Below are positions 52,043 through 59,957 of a stretch of DNA of 64,000 nt, in pieces. The stretch comes from CAVZTX01 sp963778375 (GTDB lineage Bacteria; Chloroflexota; Ktedonobacteria; Ktedonobacterales; Ktedonobacteraceae). Made by a program: the position numbers and the translations under genes. Within the stretch, counting starts at the first letter, position 1. Every line of letters starts with the position of its first letter. The DNA lies in assembly GCA_963778375.1 (NCBI GenBank), contig CAVZTX010000038.1:1-64000 (forward strand), written 5' to 3'. The notes beneath the pieces are model-generated. The model was given only the letters and a program-made list of their open reading frames with translations, ran no database searches and was not told the DNA's origin.

Positions 52043-52285
52043 ATGCCTACCAGTGAAGAGAAACTTGCCGCACTACTTGCGGATTTACAAGAGCTAGCGG
52101 GCTATTTGCATGGACGTGGCGATAAAACGTTCGCTATGTCCAAACAATTTGAGGAAAACGCGAAGAGAGATCCGTCTAACCGGGACTTCGATCTACGCCA
52201 GGCTACTATGCTGGACTATCAGCATCATATCTGGCATGAGATCGGTAACATGGTTGAGAAGATCATTAAACAACATGAAAAATAG
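52043..52285 (+). CDS. Small helical hypothetical protein
   Basis: 80 residues, 4 bp after the AhpD-like stop, so likely co-transcribed. All-helical, acidic-basic sequence (EEKLAALLADLQELAGYLHG, DYQHHIWHEIGNMVEKII). No cysteine or metal motif except several histidines in the second half (YQHHIWHE). Function unknown; partnership with the AhpD-like protein is inferred from spacing. Confidence 0.6.
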   Translation: MPTSEEKLAALLADLQELAGYLHGRGDKTFAMSKQFEENAKRDPSNRDFDLRQATMLDYQHHIWHEIGNMVEKIIKQHEK

Positions 52286-52304
52286 GGACGCGATACGTTC
52301 CTTG

Positions 52305-52443
52305 CAGCCTGCTGACCCGAAGGGCGGGAAGTCTGGGGGACTTCCTAGCCGCGCTAGCAGCGTACTACTTATCGAGCTTGCTGACCGCGAAGCGGTAGAG
52401 GCGGTAGCCTCGTTGCAAGCTCGTATTACGAGGTAGCAGGCTG
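52305..52443 (+). repeat. Nested cloverleaf repeat, copy C (outer element)
   Basis: Outer stem CAGCCTGCT (52305-52313) / AGCAGGCTG (52435-52443). Inside: TGA-like spacing, hairpin CCC-GAA-GGG (52316-52324), hairpin GGAAGTC-TGGGG-GACTTCC (52327-52345), hairpin CGCT-AGC-AGCG (52352-52362), then an entire second element (52373-52423). It starts 19 bp after the 52285 stop. Confidence 0.8.
52373..52423 (+). repeat. Cloverleaf repeat, copy C inner element
   Basis: Outer stem CGAGCTTGC/GCAAGCTCG; hairpins CCGC-GAA-GCGG and GAGGC-GGTA-GCCTC. Versus copies A and B, the middle pair of the second hairpin is C-G changed to G-C on both sides, a true compensatory change. Confidence 0.85.
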
Positions 52444-52508
52444 TCTTTCAAGAAACGCCTAATCGCGTCCCTGTGTTTTCTAAGTGGACTCAACCATCAA
52501 ACAGCAAA

Positions 52509-52766
52509 TTACAGTTGCCCAGACCTGGCCTTGCTGTAGCGGTCGTTCAACTCATCCTTGGTGCGACCGTAGATCTCGCGTCCCTGGGACAAAGCATCTG
52601 TGGCGCGACTGCGAATCTGGTCAACTACCCCGGCAGAGCGATCACTCAGAACGACACGCTGTTCGCCAAGTTGCGCGAGGGTAGCCTCACCCGACTGAGG
52701 TGCCATAACGAGTCCAGCGGCGACGCCCAGTCCAAATCCTACAAGTAATCCTAAGAAGAACTTCAT
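52509..52766 (-). CDS. YtxH-type small protein
   Basis: 85 residues. MKFFLGLLVGFGLGVAAGLVMAPQSGE is a glycine-zipper hydrophobic segment (residues 1-23) then APxSGE, the YtxH signature, followed by a charged helix (QIRSRATDALSQGREIYGRT). Likely a membrane-linked stress or cell-envelope protein. A GGTGAG ribosome-binding site overlaps close to the ATG. Flanked on both sides by cloverleaf repeats (52305-52443 and 52800-52870). Confidence 0.75.
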   Translation of the reverse strand: MKFFLGLLVGFGLGVAAGLVMAPQSGEATLAQLGEQRVVLSDRSAGVVDQIRSRATDALSQGREIYGRTKDELNDRYSKARSGQL

Positions 52767-52799
52767 AGCTCACCTTCATCCTTTCTAAAGACTACCTCT

Positions 52800-52870
52800 C
52801 AGCAAGCCTGAGTGCTTCACAGAAGTCCCCTAGACTTCTTTGCTAGACGCGCGGCGTCGTTGGCTTGCTG
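52800..52870 (+). repeat. Cloverleaf repeat, copy D
   Basis: Outer stem CAGCAAGCC (52800-52808)/GGCTTGCTG (52862-52870). Three inner hairpins: GTG-CTT-CAC (52812-52820), AGAAGTC-CCCTA-GACTTCT (52821-52839), GACGC-GCG-GCGTC (52846-52858). The second matches the GGAAGTC hairpin of copy C with a compensatory G-C to A-T change. Confidence 0.82.
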
Positions 52871-52974
52871 CATAAGAGGCATACTATGTTGGAGTCCTGT
52901 GTCCACAAGACATTGCATAAAAATGACCGGAATGCTTTCCGGCCAGCAACTACGTGAGAGAATTGACCGGGTAG

Positions 52975-53376
52975 CTAGCTGACCGGTTCAATCAGTACCT
53001 GCTGTACCAGGGCAAGCAGATTCTCCAATTCGAATGGTTTTTGTACCACGTGTACAGCCTGGTAGTGCTCGGGGTTGCTCGCAATGAGCCGATTCACCTC
53101 TTCGGCCTCGAGCACTGCCGCCGTGTAGACAATAACGGGAATTTCGGCAGTTACCGCGTCATCTTTCAACTGCTTCAATATATCTTGTCCCGAAATATCT
53201 CCCAACTTCAGGTCAAGGATCAGCAAATCCGGCAATTGCGTTTTGACTCTCGTAAAAGCCTGCTTACCATCCTGTAAAATAGAGACCTGATACTGTTCGT
53301 CCTCCAGAACTCTACGCATCAGGTGAAGTAATTCGTTCTTGTCGTCAACAACAAGTATCTGTTTTGCCACAAGCAA
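52975..53376 (-). CDS. Single-domain response regulator
   Basis: 133 residues; start TTG at 53376, with GTG at 53370 as alternative. CheY-like receiver: acidic pocket Asp11-Asp12 (LVVDDKNEL), phospho-acceptor Asp55 (LLILDLKLGD), Thr/Ser in IVYTAA and Lys in VVQKPFELENL. No output domain. It is probably phosphorylated by the histidine kinase encoded at 53645 and acts on a protein target. The gene ends 110 bp after the copy D repeat. Confidence 0.9.
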   Translation of the reverse strand: MLVAKQILVVDDKNELLHLMRRVLEDEQYQVSILQDGKQAFTRVKTQLPDLLILDLKLGDISGQDILKQLKDDAVTAEIPVIVYTAAVLEAEEVNRLIASNPEHYQAVHVVQKPFELENLLALVQQVLIEPVS

Positions 53377-53644
53377 TCGACGCTCGATGATCTCCCTGCT
53401 TCATGCTTCAATGTCTGGGGAGCAAACGTCGCCTCCTAGTCGTCGTCACCAACACAATGTACTGTGGTTCAGTACCACAATAACAGTAGTGTATCATGTT
53501 AAAAGCCAACAAACAAGGCTAAACATGGGTTAATCTGTAGTTCTTAGCCAATATTAATGTGCTATGTATCAAAATGAATGCATCTTATTCTCATAGGAAC
53601 AGAAGAGGTTTTAGTGAGCATGCATGGCAGATGATATGGTGGTG

Positions 53645-54913
53645 TCAGAAGAGTTCTCTTTCCTCTGGCACATCTTCTTCTATTGGGATGGCGAAGGTGA
53701 AACGTACCCCCTGACCGTTCGCTGAGTCTGCTGTAAGGCTGCCAGCATGGGCAGCAGCAATTTTACTCGCCAGATAGAGTCCCAGGCCCAGACCTGTTGA
53801 GTGCGAGCCTGCTACAAAGGGATGAAAGAGATTCGCCAGCAGATCAGCAGGGATGCTTGGTCCCTGATTGCTTACTATGAGAATAGCCCAGGGGCCATCT
53901 TCCCGCTGCTCAACATCGACCTTCACCTCGATCGGAGTATTCTTCAGTGCGTGTTTGGCTGCATTCGCCAAAAGGTTTTCCAGTACCTGGCGGAGCCGAT
54001 TTGGATCGGCCGAGAGCGCAACTTCTGAAGGAGCATGGACATGAATTGGAACCTCGTCGGTCCTAAAGGCAGGAACTACCTCCTGCACTAGATCCACCAA
54101 ATTCATAGGTTGTGGATTGATGGTAAAGATGCCCTGGTTCAAGCGCGCCACGTCCAGCAAGTCTGAGATGACCCGTTCGAGTAAGCGCAGAGTGCCTGCG
54201 GCAGCACCGGCATCATGGATATCTTGCACACGCTTTTCACGATACGCACGCCGATGGAGTAGCTCAATACGTCCCAGAAGAGGAGTGAGGTAGTTGCGCA
54301 AGTCGTGAGCCATGATGGTAAGCAATTCTTCGGCAGCCAGGCGTCGTCCCTGATCTACAGCTTCGTGCCTCATGCGCTCGACAGTCTCCGCACGCCCTAT
54401 CAAGATCCCAAGCCAGTGAGCGACAGCTTCCAGAAAGTGGAGGTCCTGCTGAGTGAAAAAGTCAGGGGTACTGGATGAGATAAGCAGAACTCCCCGGCGC
54501 TGGGTCTCAACCTCGAAGATGGTGGCCATCTGGGAAACGACGCCAAGCCCATCTTTTATACCAATAAGTTCGTCAGGGTCCTGGTCTACATGTCCTGAGA
54601 GCAAGGAAGTTCCCGTCAGAAAGACTTCAACCGTACGCCCTCCATTAGCCAGAGGCAATCGATCCATTCCAATTGCCTTCTGGCGTCTTCCCATCGGTGT
54701 ATCACTGGTTCCAAGTGCCACTAGCGTCTCTGCCGAAGGTTCATAGAAGAAGGCATCTACTTTGTCAGCTTCGAGCACTTCTGCTACCAACTGTACAGCC
54801 TGATTGAGAGTGGCATCGACCTCAGTAGCTGGAAGTTCGAGCAGCCGCTCAAGTGTTGCTAATAGTCGATCTGTTCTTTGACCGGCGGTATCTTCTCTAT
54901 CAATATTGTCCAC
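53645..54913 (-). CDS. GAF-domain sensor histidine kinase
   Basis: 422 residues, GTG start with AAAGGGAT six bases upstream. No membrane helix, so cytoplasmic. Residues about 25-180 are a GAF domain (LPATEVDATLNQAVQLVAEV, ATIFEVETQRRGVLLIS), then a HisKA dimerisation domain with the H-box LTIMAHDLRNYLTPLLGR, and a HATPase_c domain (NPQPMNLVDLVQEVV, LRQVLENLLANAAKH N-box, LGLGLYLASKIAAAHAG G-box). It likely phosphorylates the response regulator at 52975, 270 bp downstream. The signal sensed by GAF is unknown. Promoter at 55133-55105. Confidence 0.92.
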   Translation of the reverse strand: MDNIDREDTAGQRTDRLLATLERLLELPATEVDATLNQAVQLVAEVLEADKVDAFFYEPSAETLVALGTSDTPMGRRQKAIGMDRLPLANGGRTVEVFLTGTSLLSGHVDQDPDELIGIKDGLGVVSQMATIFEVETQRRGVLLISSSTPDFFTQQDLHFLEAVAHWLGILIGRAETVERMRHEAVDQGRRLAAEELLTIMAHDLRNYLTPLLGRIELLHRRAYREKRVQDIHDAGAAAGTLRLLERVISDLLDVARLNQGIFTINPQPMNLVDLVQEVVPAFRTDEVPIHVHAPSEVALSADPNRLRQVLENLLANAAKHALKNTPIEVKVDVEQREDGPWAILIVSNQGPSIPADLLANLFHPFVAGSHSTGLGLGLYLASKIAAAHAGSLTADSANGQGVRFTFAIPIEEDVPEERELF

Positions 54914-55240
54914 CTTTGTATCCCTTTCTGCTTCTTATGGACAGAAGACCGTATTTGTACCCGAAGAGGAAGGAGTATCCCAAGAGAAAATATTCACGCT
55001 TGTATGTATCGGAAGCTTAGAGGGGATACTTATAGCTCATATATCATTTGCACGCCTGTAGCTCTTGCTCAGTTTCAACTGGTTGCGCTTAATAAACCAC
55101 TGCTATTGTAATACATATAGATCTGCTTTTCAAGCAAGCTGTATTCATCATGCCAGAGCCTTGACACCTCGTGGTATATTAGCTTTGTGCTGATGTAGCT
55201 CATGATGCTAAATAAAAGCAGCATTATACTATTAATCTAC
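54914..55240. other. Divergent intergenic region, 327 bp
   Basis: Between the histidine kinase and tRNA-Lys. Holds the minus-strand kinase promoter (55133-55105) and, on the plus strand, a -10-like TATACT (55225-55230) 10 bp before the tRNA; its -35 is not evident. No gene seen. Confidence 0.45.
55105..55133 (-). promoter_or_regulatory. Promoter of the histidine kinase gene
   Basis: Minus strand TTGAAA (55133-55128), 17 bp, TACAAT (55110-55105), each five of six to consensus. The leader to the GTG at 54913 is about 185 nt. Confidence 0.6.
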
Positions 55241-55311
55241 GAGGGCGTAGCTCAGTGGTAGAGCAATCGACTTTTAATCGATGGCCGTGGGTTCGATCCC
55301 CACCGCCCTCA
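55241..55311 (+). tRNA. tRNA-Lys (UUU)
   Basis: 71-nt cloverleaf without encoded CCA. Acceptor GAGGGCG/CGCCCTC, D arm GCTC-AGTGGTA-GAGC, anticodon stem ATCGA/TCGAT with loop CTTTTAA (anticodon TTT), T arm GTGGG-TTCGATC-CCCAC, discriminator A. Reads AAA/AAG lysine codons. The CCA end must be added by an enzyme such as that encoded at 29025. Confidence 0.97.
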
Positions 55312-55504
55312 CTCTAATTCATCTTCCCAATCGTTTTGTTGTTCTGTTTTGGCCCAAATATTCCCATGAACTGCTCCCCCTATTTCTCTCTCGGTTGCTT
55401 TCCGCTCTTGGCGCGTGGTATGCTCATGTATCACAATAACAAGCGGAAAACTCTACCGATACCGTATTTTACCTGATTACGCAATAGTTTCGAGGAATTT
55501 GCTT

Positions 55505-57175
55505 ATGCTCATTTCGGCTCGCGTGAAACGCAATGCATATTTCGACTCGATCACCCTCATGAGGATCGCTCGCACCTTAACAGAGATGGATGGTATCGAT
55601 GATGCCGCTGCGATTATGGCAACAGATCCGAATCTGCAGCTGCTAACAGAAGCTGGGCTAACTCCTTTTGAGGGGAATGCTGGCCCCGTAGGTCCCGGTG
55701 ATGTCCTGATCGTGGTACGGGCCAGCGATGAAGCTAGTGCACAGACCGCATTAGATGCTGCTGAAAAGCAACTTGCTCAACGTCCCAAGACCGGCCAATC
55801 AGGGCACCCGCAAGGGATGCCCCTACTAACTGCCTCGCCTCAACCCCGTTCGTTAGAACAAGCAGTTCAACTGCATCCCGAAGCCCGCGTGGCTGCCATC
55901 TCCGTCCCAGGTTCATATGCTGCCCTGGAAGCTGAACGCGCCCTGCGTGCTGGGCTGCACGTCTTCCTCTTCAGCGATAATGTCCCGCTTGAGCATGAAA
56001 TCGCTTTGAAGCACCTGGCGCGGGAACAAGGCCTTTTATTGATGGGCCCTGATTGTGGTACAGCTATGCTGAATGGCGTAGGGCTGGGTTTTGTCAACGT
56101 CGTTCCACGCGGCCCGATAGGTATTGTAGGCGCATCCGGCACAGGTATTCAACAAGTGATGTCGCTCATTGCGCAGCAGGGAAGTGGCATTTCACAGGCC
56201 ATTGGTTGCGGAGGACGCGATCTCTCCGAAGCTGTGGCTGCCATCACAACTCTGCAAGGACTCCGTCTCCTACAAGATGATGAACAGACGCAGGTGATCG
56301 TGCTGATCTCTAAGCCTCCAGCACCTGCTATCGCTGAGCAGGTGTTGGAGGTAGCTGGCGCGGGCGGGAAACCTGTCGTTGTCATCTTCGTTGGCGCGGA
56401 TCAGGATGCCTTACAGGACCGCTATGGTAAGCGAGTGGTGATAACGCGCACATTGGCGGAAGCTGCACAACAGGCTGTCTACATATGTACAAGTGGTCAT
56501 CCGATGGCGACCGGGCAAGGAAGTCCGACGGACTCCGTGCCACAGTGGTTGCCTCTGCCTTCAACGCAAGAAGGTAACATAGTGATTGCTCCTCTTGAGA
56601 GTGGCATGCCCGGCGCGAGTGCCTTTTCTGTGGCAGGCGCACAAGGAAGCGCAATGTCATCACTTCGTCTTTCTGCGCTCTTTTCCGGCGGTACATTATG
56701 TGATGAAGCAATGCATATCTGGACGGAACGGCTAGGCCCAATTTACTCGAATATTCCGCTCGATCCCGCATGGCAACTGCCGATAGGACAACGCGCACCG
56801 GGACATAGTGCAATTGACTTTGGCGATGACGAGTATACGCGTGGTCGTCCACACCCGATGATCGATCCCAGCTTACGCCTCAAGCGTTTTCAGGAGGACG
56901 CCGACGACTCACAGGTAGGAGTGATCGTACTCGATATGGTGCTTGGATATTGTTCGCATCCCGATCCGGCATCCGTCTATGCCCCGGCCATTCTCAAGGC
57001 TCGTGACCACGCCATTCGCGACGGTCGCCTGCTCACCTGCATTATCTCGCTTTGCGGTACAGAAGATGACCCACAGCGACTCTCTATGCAAGCTGCCAGA
57101 TTCCGCGAAGCAGGAGCCGAAGTTTTTACAAGCAATGCCGATGCTGCCCTACGCTGCATTGAAGCCTTATCGTGA
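55505..57175 (+). CDS. fdrA: FdrA-like acyl-CoA synthetase family protein
   Basis: 556 residues from ATG 55505 (GAGGAA upstream); a GTG-frame extension upstream lacks signal. The N-terminus (ARVKRNAYFDSITLMRIART) matches E. coli FdrA/AllF. Succinyl-CoA-synthetase-alpha-like domains: GIVGASGTGIQQVMSLIAQ (CoA-binding), MGPDCGTAMLNGVGLGFVN, and a ligase domain later. In E. coli FdrA is a subunit of an oxamate carbamoyltransferase in anaerobic allantoin use with YlbE (DUF1116) and YlbF. The gene next door, 9 bp on, is DUF1116; the third subunit (DUF2877) is not in the window. Confidence 0.85.
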   Translation: MLISARVKRNAYFDSITLMRIARTLTEMDGIDDAAAIMATDPNLQLLTEAGLTPFEGNAGPVGPGDVLIVVRASDEASAQTALDAAEKQLAQRPKTGQSGHPQGMPLLTASPQPRSLEQAVQLHPEARVAAISVPGSYAALEAERALRAGLHVFLFSDNVPLEHEIALKHLAREQGLLLMGPDCGTAMLNGVGLGFVNVVPRGPIGIVGASGTGIQQVMSLIAQQGSGISQAIGCGGRDLSEAVAAITTLQGLRLLQDDEQTQVIVLISKPPAPAIAEQVLEVAGAGGKPVVVIFVGADQDALQDRYGKRVVITRTLAEAAQQAVYICTSGHPMATGQGSPTDSVPQWLPLPSTQEGNIVIAPLESGMPGASAFSVAGAQGSAMSSLRLSALFSGGTLCDEAMHIWTERLGPIYSNIPLDPAWQLPIGQRAPGHSAIDFGDDEYTRGRPHPMIDPSLRLKRFQEDADDSQVGVIVLDMVLGYCSHPDPASVYAPAILKARDHAIRDGRLLTCIISLCGTEDDPQRLSMQAARFREAGAEVFTSNADAALRCIEALS

Positions 57176-57184
57176 GGTACTATT

Positions 57185-58576
57185 ATGGATAATCTTACTA
57201 GCAACATGCAGCCAATGACTGTCATCAATGTGGGTGCGGACCTCTTTGCCGAGGCAATCGAAGCTCAAGGCGTAACAGTGAGTCGTGTAGCATGGCGACC
57301 ACCGGCAGGAGATCAATCTGCTCTGGCACATCTTTTAGCTGATCCCACGGTAGACGAAGCCAACAAGATTGCCAGTGAACGGATGCTTGCCGCGCATCCT
57401 GTCTTGGTCGATGTGCAACCAGCGCGCGAGGTCATTCCGGCTCTGCGAGAACAACGACTGCTGCATGCTGGCCCGCCGATTACATGGGAACGCATGTGCG
57501 GTCCAATGCGTGGCGCTGTCATCGGTGCCTGCCTCTACGAAGGTTGGGCCAAAGATGAGGCAGAAGCCACTCACCTCGCGGAATCGGGAGCCATTGACTT
57601 TCAACCTTGCCATCACTCGCATGCCGTTGGCCCAATGGCCGGTATTACCTCCCCATCCATGCCTGTCTACATTATTGAGGACAAAACACACGGCAACTTG
57701 ACTTTCTCATCGCTTAACGAGGGTTTGGGCAAAGTGCTACGTTATGGCGCATATTCGTCCGAAGTTCTGGAGCGTTTACATTGGATGCAAGAGGTTCTGG
57801 GGCCAGCTCTCAGCCGCGCTATTAGACGGATGGATGGCTTTGACGTACGCGCATCGATTGCTCAAGCCATCCAGATGGGAGATGAGTGCCATAATCGCAA
57901 TAAAGCGGCTAGCGCCATTTTTGCGCGTATGGTAGGTCCATTTATAGCCGAGACAGGCAATTCCAGTGCTGAAACAGCCTCTGTCCTACGCTTCATCGCT
58001 AACAATGATCACTTCCATCTCAATGCTGGCATGGCTGCGGCTAAGGCCATCACATTTGCCGGGGCGAATGTGCCGCGCAGCAGTGTTGTTGTGACGATGG
58101 CTCGTAACGGCGTCGATTTCGGCATTCGGGTCAGTGGCCTCGGTGAACGCTGGTTCGTCGGTCCTGCACAGAAGGTAGAAGGATTGTATTTTGCTGGTTA
58201 TGGGTCAGAAGATGCCAATCTTGATATTGGGGATAGCGCCATTACCGAAACGAGCGGTATCGGGGCGTTTGCGATGGCTGCTGCGCCAGCTATTGTGCAA
58301 TTTATTGGCGGCACGCCTGCCGATGCTATGCGCTATACGACCGAGATGTACGACCTTACCGTAACCAGCAACCCATTATTTGGCATACCATCGCTCGATT
58401 TTCGCGGAGTGCCTACAGGCATTGATATCCGTCAAGTATGCCGCCTGAATATGCCTCCTGTCATAAATACGGGTATCGCCCATCGCTTACCAGGAGTAGG
58501 GCAAATCGGCGCTGGTATCGTCTATCCACCTATGCAATGCTTTGAAGACGCACTTCAGGCTCTGTCAGAAGAATAA
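57185..58576 (+). CDS. DUF1116 (YlbE/AllG-like) protein
   Basis: 463 residues; GAGGT six bases before the ATG. DUF1116 features include the long conserved stretch with FQPCHHSHAVGPMAGITSPS and MARNGVDFGIRVSGLGERWF. The E. coli homolog YlbE/AllG works with FdrA/AllF in oxamate carbamoyltransferase. The 9-bp gap from fdrA implies an operon. Here the pair has no carbamate kinase, AllH or allantoin gene nearby, so the substrate may differ. Confidence 0.87.
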   Translation: MDNLTSNMQPMTVINVGADLFAEAIEAQGVTVSRVAWRPPAGDQSALAHLLADPTVDEANKIASERMLAAHPVLVDVQPAREVIPALREQRLLHAGPPITWERMCGPMRGAVIGACLYEGWAKDEAEATHLAESGAIDFQPCHHSHAVGPMAGITSPSMPVYIIEDKTHGNLTFSSLNEGLGKVLRYGAYSSEVLERLHWMQEVLGPALSRAIRRMDGFDVRASIAQAIQMGDECHNRNKAASAIFARMVGPFIAETGNSSAETASVLRFIANNDHFHLNAGMAAAKAITFAGANVPRSSVVVTMARNGVDFGIRVSGLGERWFVGPAQKVEGLYFAGYGSEDANLDIGDSAITETSGIGAFAMAAAPAIVQFIGGTPADAMRYTTEMYDLTVTSNPLFGIPSLDFRGVPTGIDIRQVCRLNMPPVINTGIAHRLPGVGQIGAGIVYPPMQCFEDALQALSEE

Positions 58577-58657
58577 TCTTTGCATCCCCTTCCCCGCTCT
58601 ATACGTGATATATCGTAGTGGGTGTTTATGACAAACGATAATAAGGAGAGGACAACA

Positions 58658-59230
58658 ATGCTAGAACAACCAAATCAGCAACCCAAACCTATGGTAGGAG
58701 TATCAGTCCTCGTCAAAAACGGCGACCGTGTACTGCTGGAAAAACGAAGTAAGGCCCCCTGGTCAGGAGCATGGAAAGCGCCTGGTGGCCACATGGAGTT
58801 TGGCGAATTGCCGGAAGAGACGGCCACCCGTGAAGTACAGGAAGAAATAGGCGTGACTATTAGCGATCTCAAGTTTCGTACGATGACCAACGATGTCTTT
58901 GAAGCCGACAAAAGGCATTATGTCACGATCTGGATGGAAGCCAAATACGTTTCTGGTGAAGCAACGCTTAACGCTCCCGAAGAAGAAACGGAGATAGGTT
59001 GGTTTACCTGGGACTCGCTTCCTCAGCCGCTGTATCTCCCCCTACAACACCTGCTTGGAGGCCAAACCTATCCATCCCAGACCACCGACACAAAGATAGG
59101 AGCCGCGATTGAGACTAACCCTATTTTGCCAGGAGAAGGGGCAGAGGCTCTGCGACCGGACGAGTCAACTCCGAGTGCTGTACATGTCAGCGACTTACGC
59201 AGTGATGTAAGTCAGTCAGTCAACGGGTAA
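58658..59230 (+). CDS. Nudix hydrolase
   Basis: 190 residues; GGAGAGG precedes the ATG at 58658 (a GTG at 58622 is less likely). The Nudix box runs at about residues 46-68, from Gly (GHMEFGELPEE) through ATREVQEEIGV, with all metal-binding glutamates. The preceding VLLEKRSKAPWSGAWKAPGG matches MutT/NUDT-type nucleotide pyrophosphatases. It may remove oxidised or other non-canonical nucleotides. The C-terminal ~50 residues are a polar tail of unknown use. Confidence 0.88.
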   Translation: MLEQPNQQPKPMVGVSVLVKNGDRVLLEKRSKAPWSGAWKAPGGHMEFGELPEETATREVQEEIGVTISDLKFRTMTNDVFEADKRHYVTIWMEAKYVSGEATLNAPEEETEIGWFTWDSLPQPLYLPLQHLLGGQTYPSQTTDTKIGAAIETNPILPGEGAEALRPDESTPSAVHVSDLRSDVSQSVNG

Positions 59231-59251
59231 ACAAAAACCAGCCCTGAAATG

Positions 59252-59372
59252 CGAGCCTGCAATCGCGCGCAAGCTTCTCAGGTCTACTGACTGCGTTAGC
59301 AGTAGGCGCGCTAGCGCCGTTGCGGACCTGCATAAAATACGAGCGCACCTATCCTTCGGATCGTCAGGCTCG
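59252..59372 (+). repeat. Nested cloverleaf repeat, copy E
   Basis: Outer stem CGAGCCTG (59252-59259)/CAGGCTCG (59365-59372). An inner element has stem CAGGTC (59279-59284)/GACCTG (59325-59330), hairpins ACTGC-GTTA-GCAGT (59290-59303) and GGCGC-GCTA-GCGCC (59305-59318), the latter an A-T to G-C compensatory change relative to copies A, B. A further hairpin ATCC-TTC-GGAT (59351-59361) lies in the outer loop. It begins 21 bp after the Nudix stop. Confidence 0.83.
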
Positions 59373-59401
59373 TAAGGTAGTATCTAGAAAGATAAACAAC
59401 A

Positions 59402-59758
59402 ATGTCACAGAACGCGGGAAACCAGATGGGCCAGGTAGAGTTACAGCAATGTATTCAAGATTGCCTGAGCTGTCATGATGTTTGCATGCAAACGGCTGCA
59501 AACTGCCAGCAAGCGGGTGGCGAGCACGCCAAGTCCGAACACATTTCGATGCTGCAAGACTGCGCCGAGATCTGCCAGACAGCCGCGCACTTCATGCAGC
59601 ATAATTCTCCACTGTATGGTTATGTCACGCAAGCCTGCAACCAGGTGGCCACACACTGCGCCAACGAATGCGAGCAAATGGGTGATAACGATTGCGCCAA
59701 TGCCTGTCGCAACGCTGCCTGGTCCTGTGATCAGGTAACAAAGATGGTGCAGTTCTAA
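59402..59758 (+). CDS. DUF326 cysteine-rich four-helix protein (Csp copper-storage-like)
   Basis: 118 residues with 13 cysteines (17, 21, 24, 28, 35, 54, 58, 79, 86, 90, 98, 102, 109), most spaced as CxxxC or CxxC on helix faces, e.g. CIQDCLSCHDVC. This matches DUF326 and the cytosolic copper-storage Csp proteins, which hold many Cu(I) ions inside a four-helix bundle. No signal peptide, so a cytosolic Csp3-like form is likely. Weak ribosome-binding site. A strong terminator follows. No copper regulator in view. Confidence 0.85.
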   Translation: MSQNAGNQMGQVELQQCIQDCLSCHDVCMQTAANCQQAGGEHAKSEHISMLQDCAEICQTAAHFMQHNSPLYGYVTQACNQVATHCANECEQMGDNDCANACRNAAWSCDQVTKMVQF

Positions 59759-59787
59759 ACATAACCACATTTACCTGGATACCATTA

Positions 59788-59832
59788 TCCACCAGGTTTA
59801 CAAGCACGTGCTTGTAGGCCTGGTGGTTTTTT
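59788..59832 (+). terminator. Strong terminator after the DUF326 gene
   Basis: CCACCAGG (59789-59796) pairs with CCTGGTGG (59819-59826), with inner pairing ACAAGCAC/GTGCTTGT and a six-T tract after it. Confidence 0.88.
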
Positions 59833-59957
59833 GGCAGAGTTCAAAGACAAAGTTTTTTAATTTTAGGTCATGAACACGTCTAATAAATCAGCAGGTGCTT
59901 TATGTCCTGTTGGCATACTAGAGCTACCCTATCCATTGTCATAAGGAGGGAATGAAA

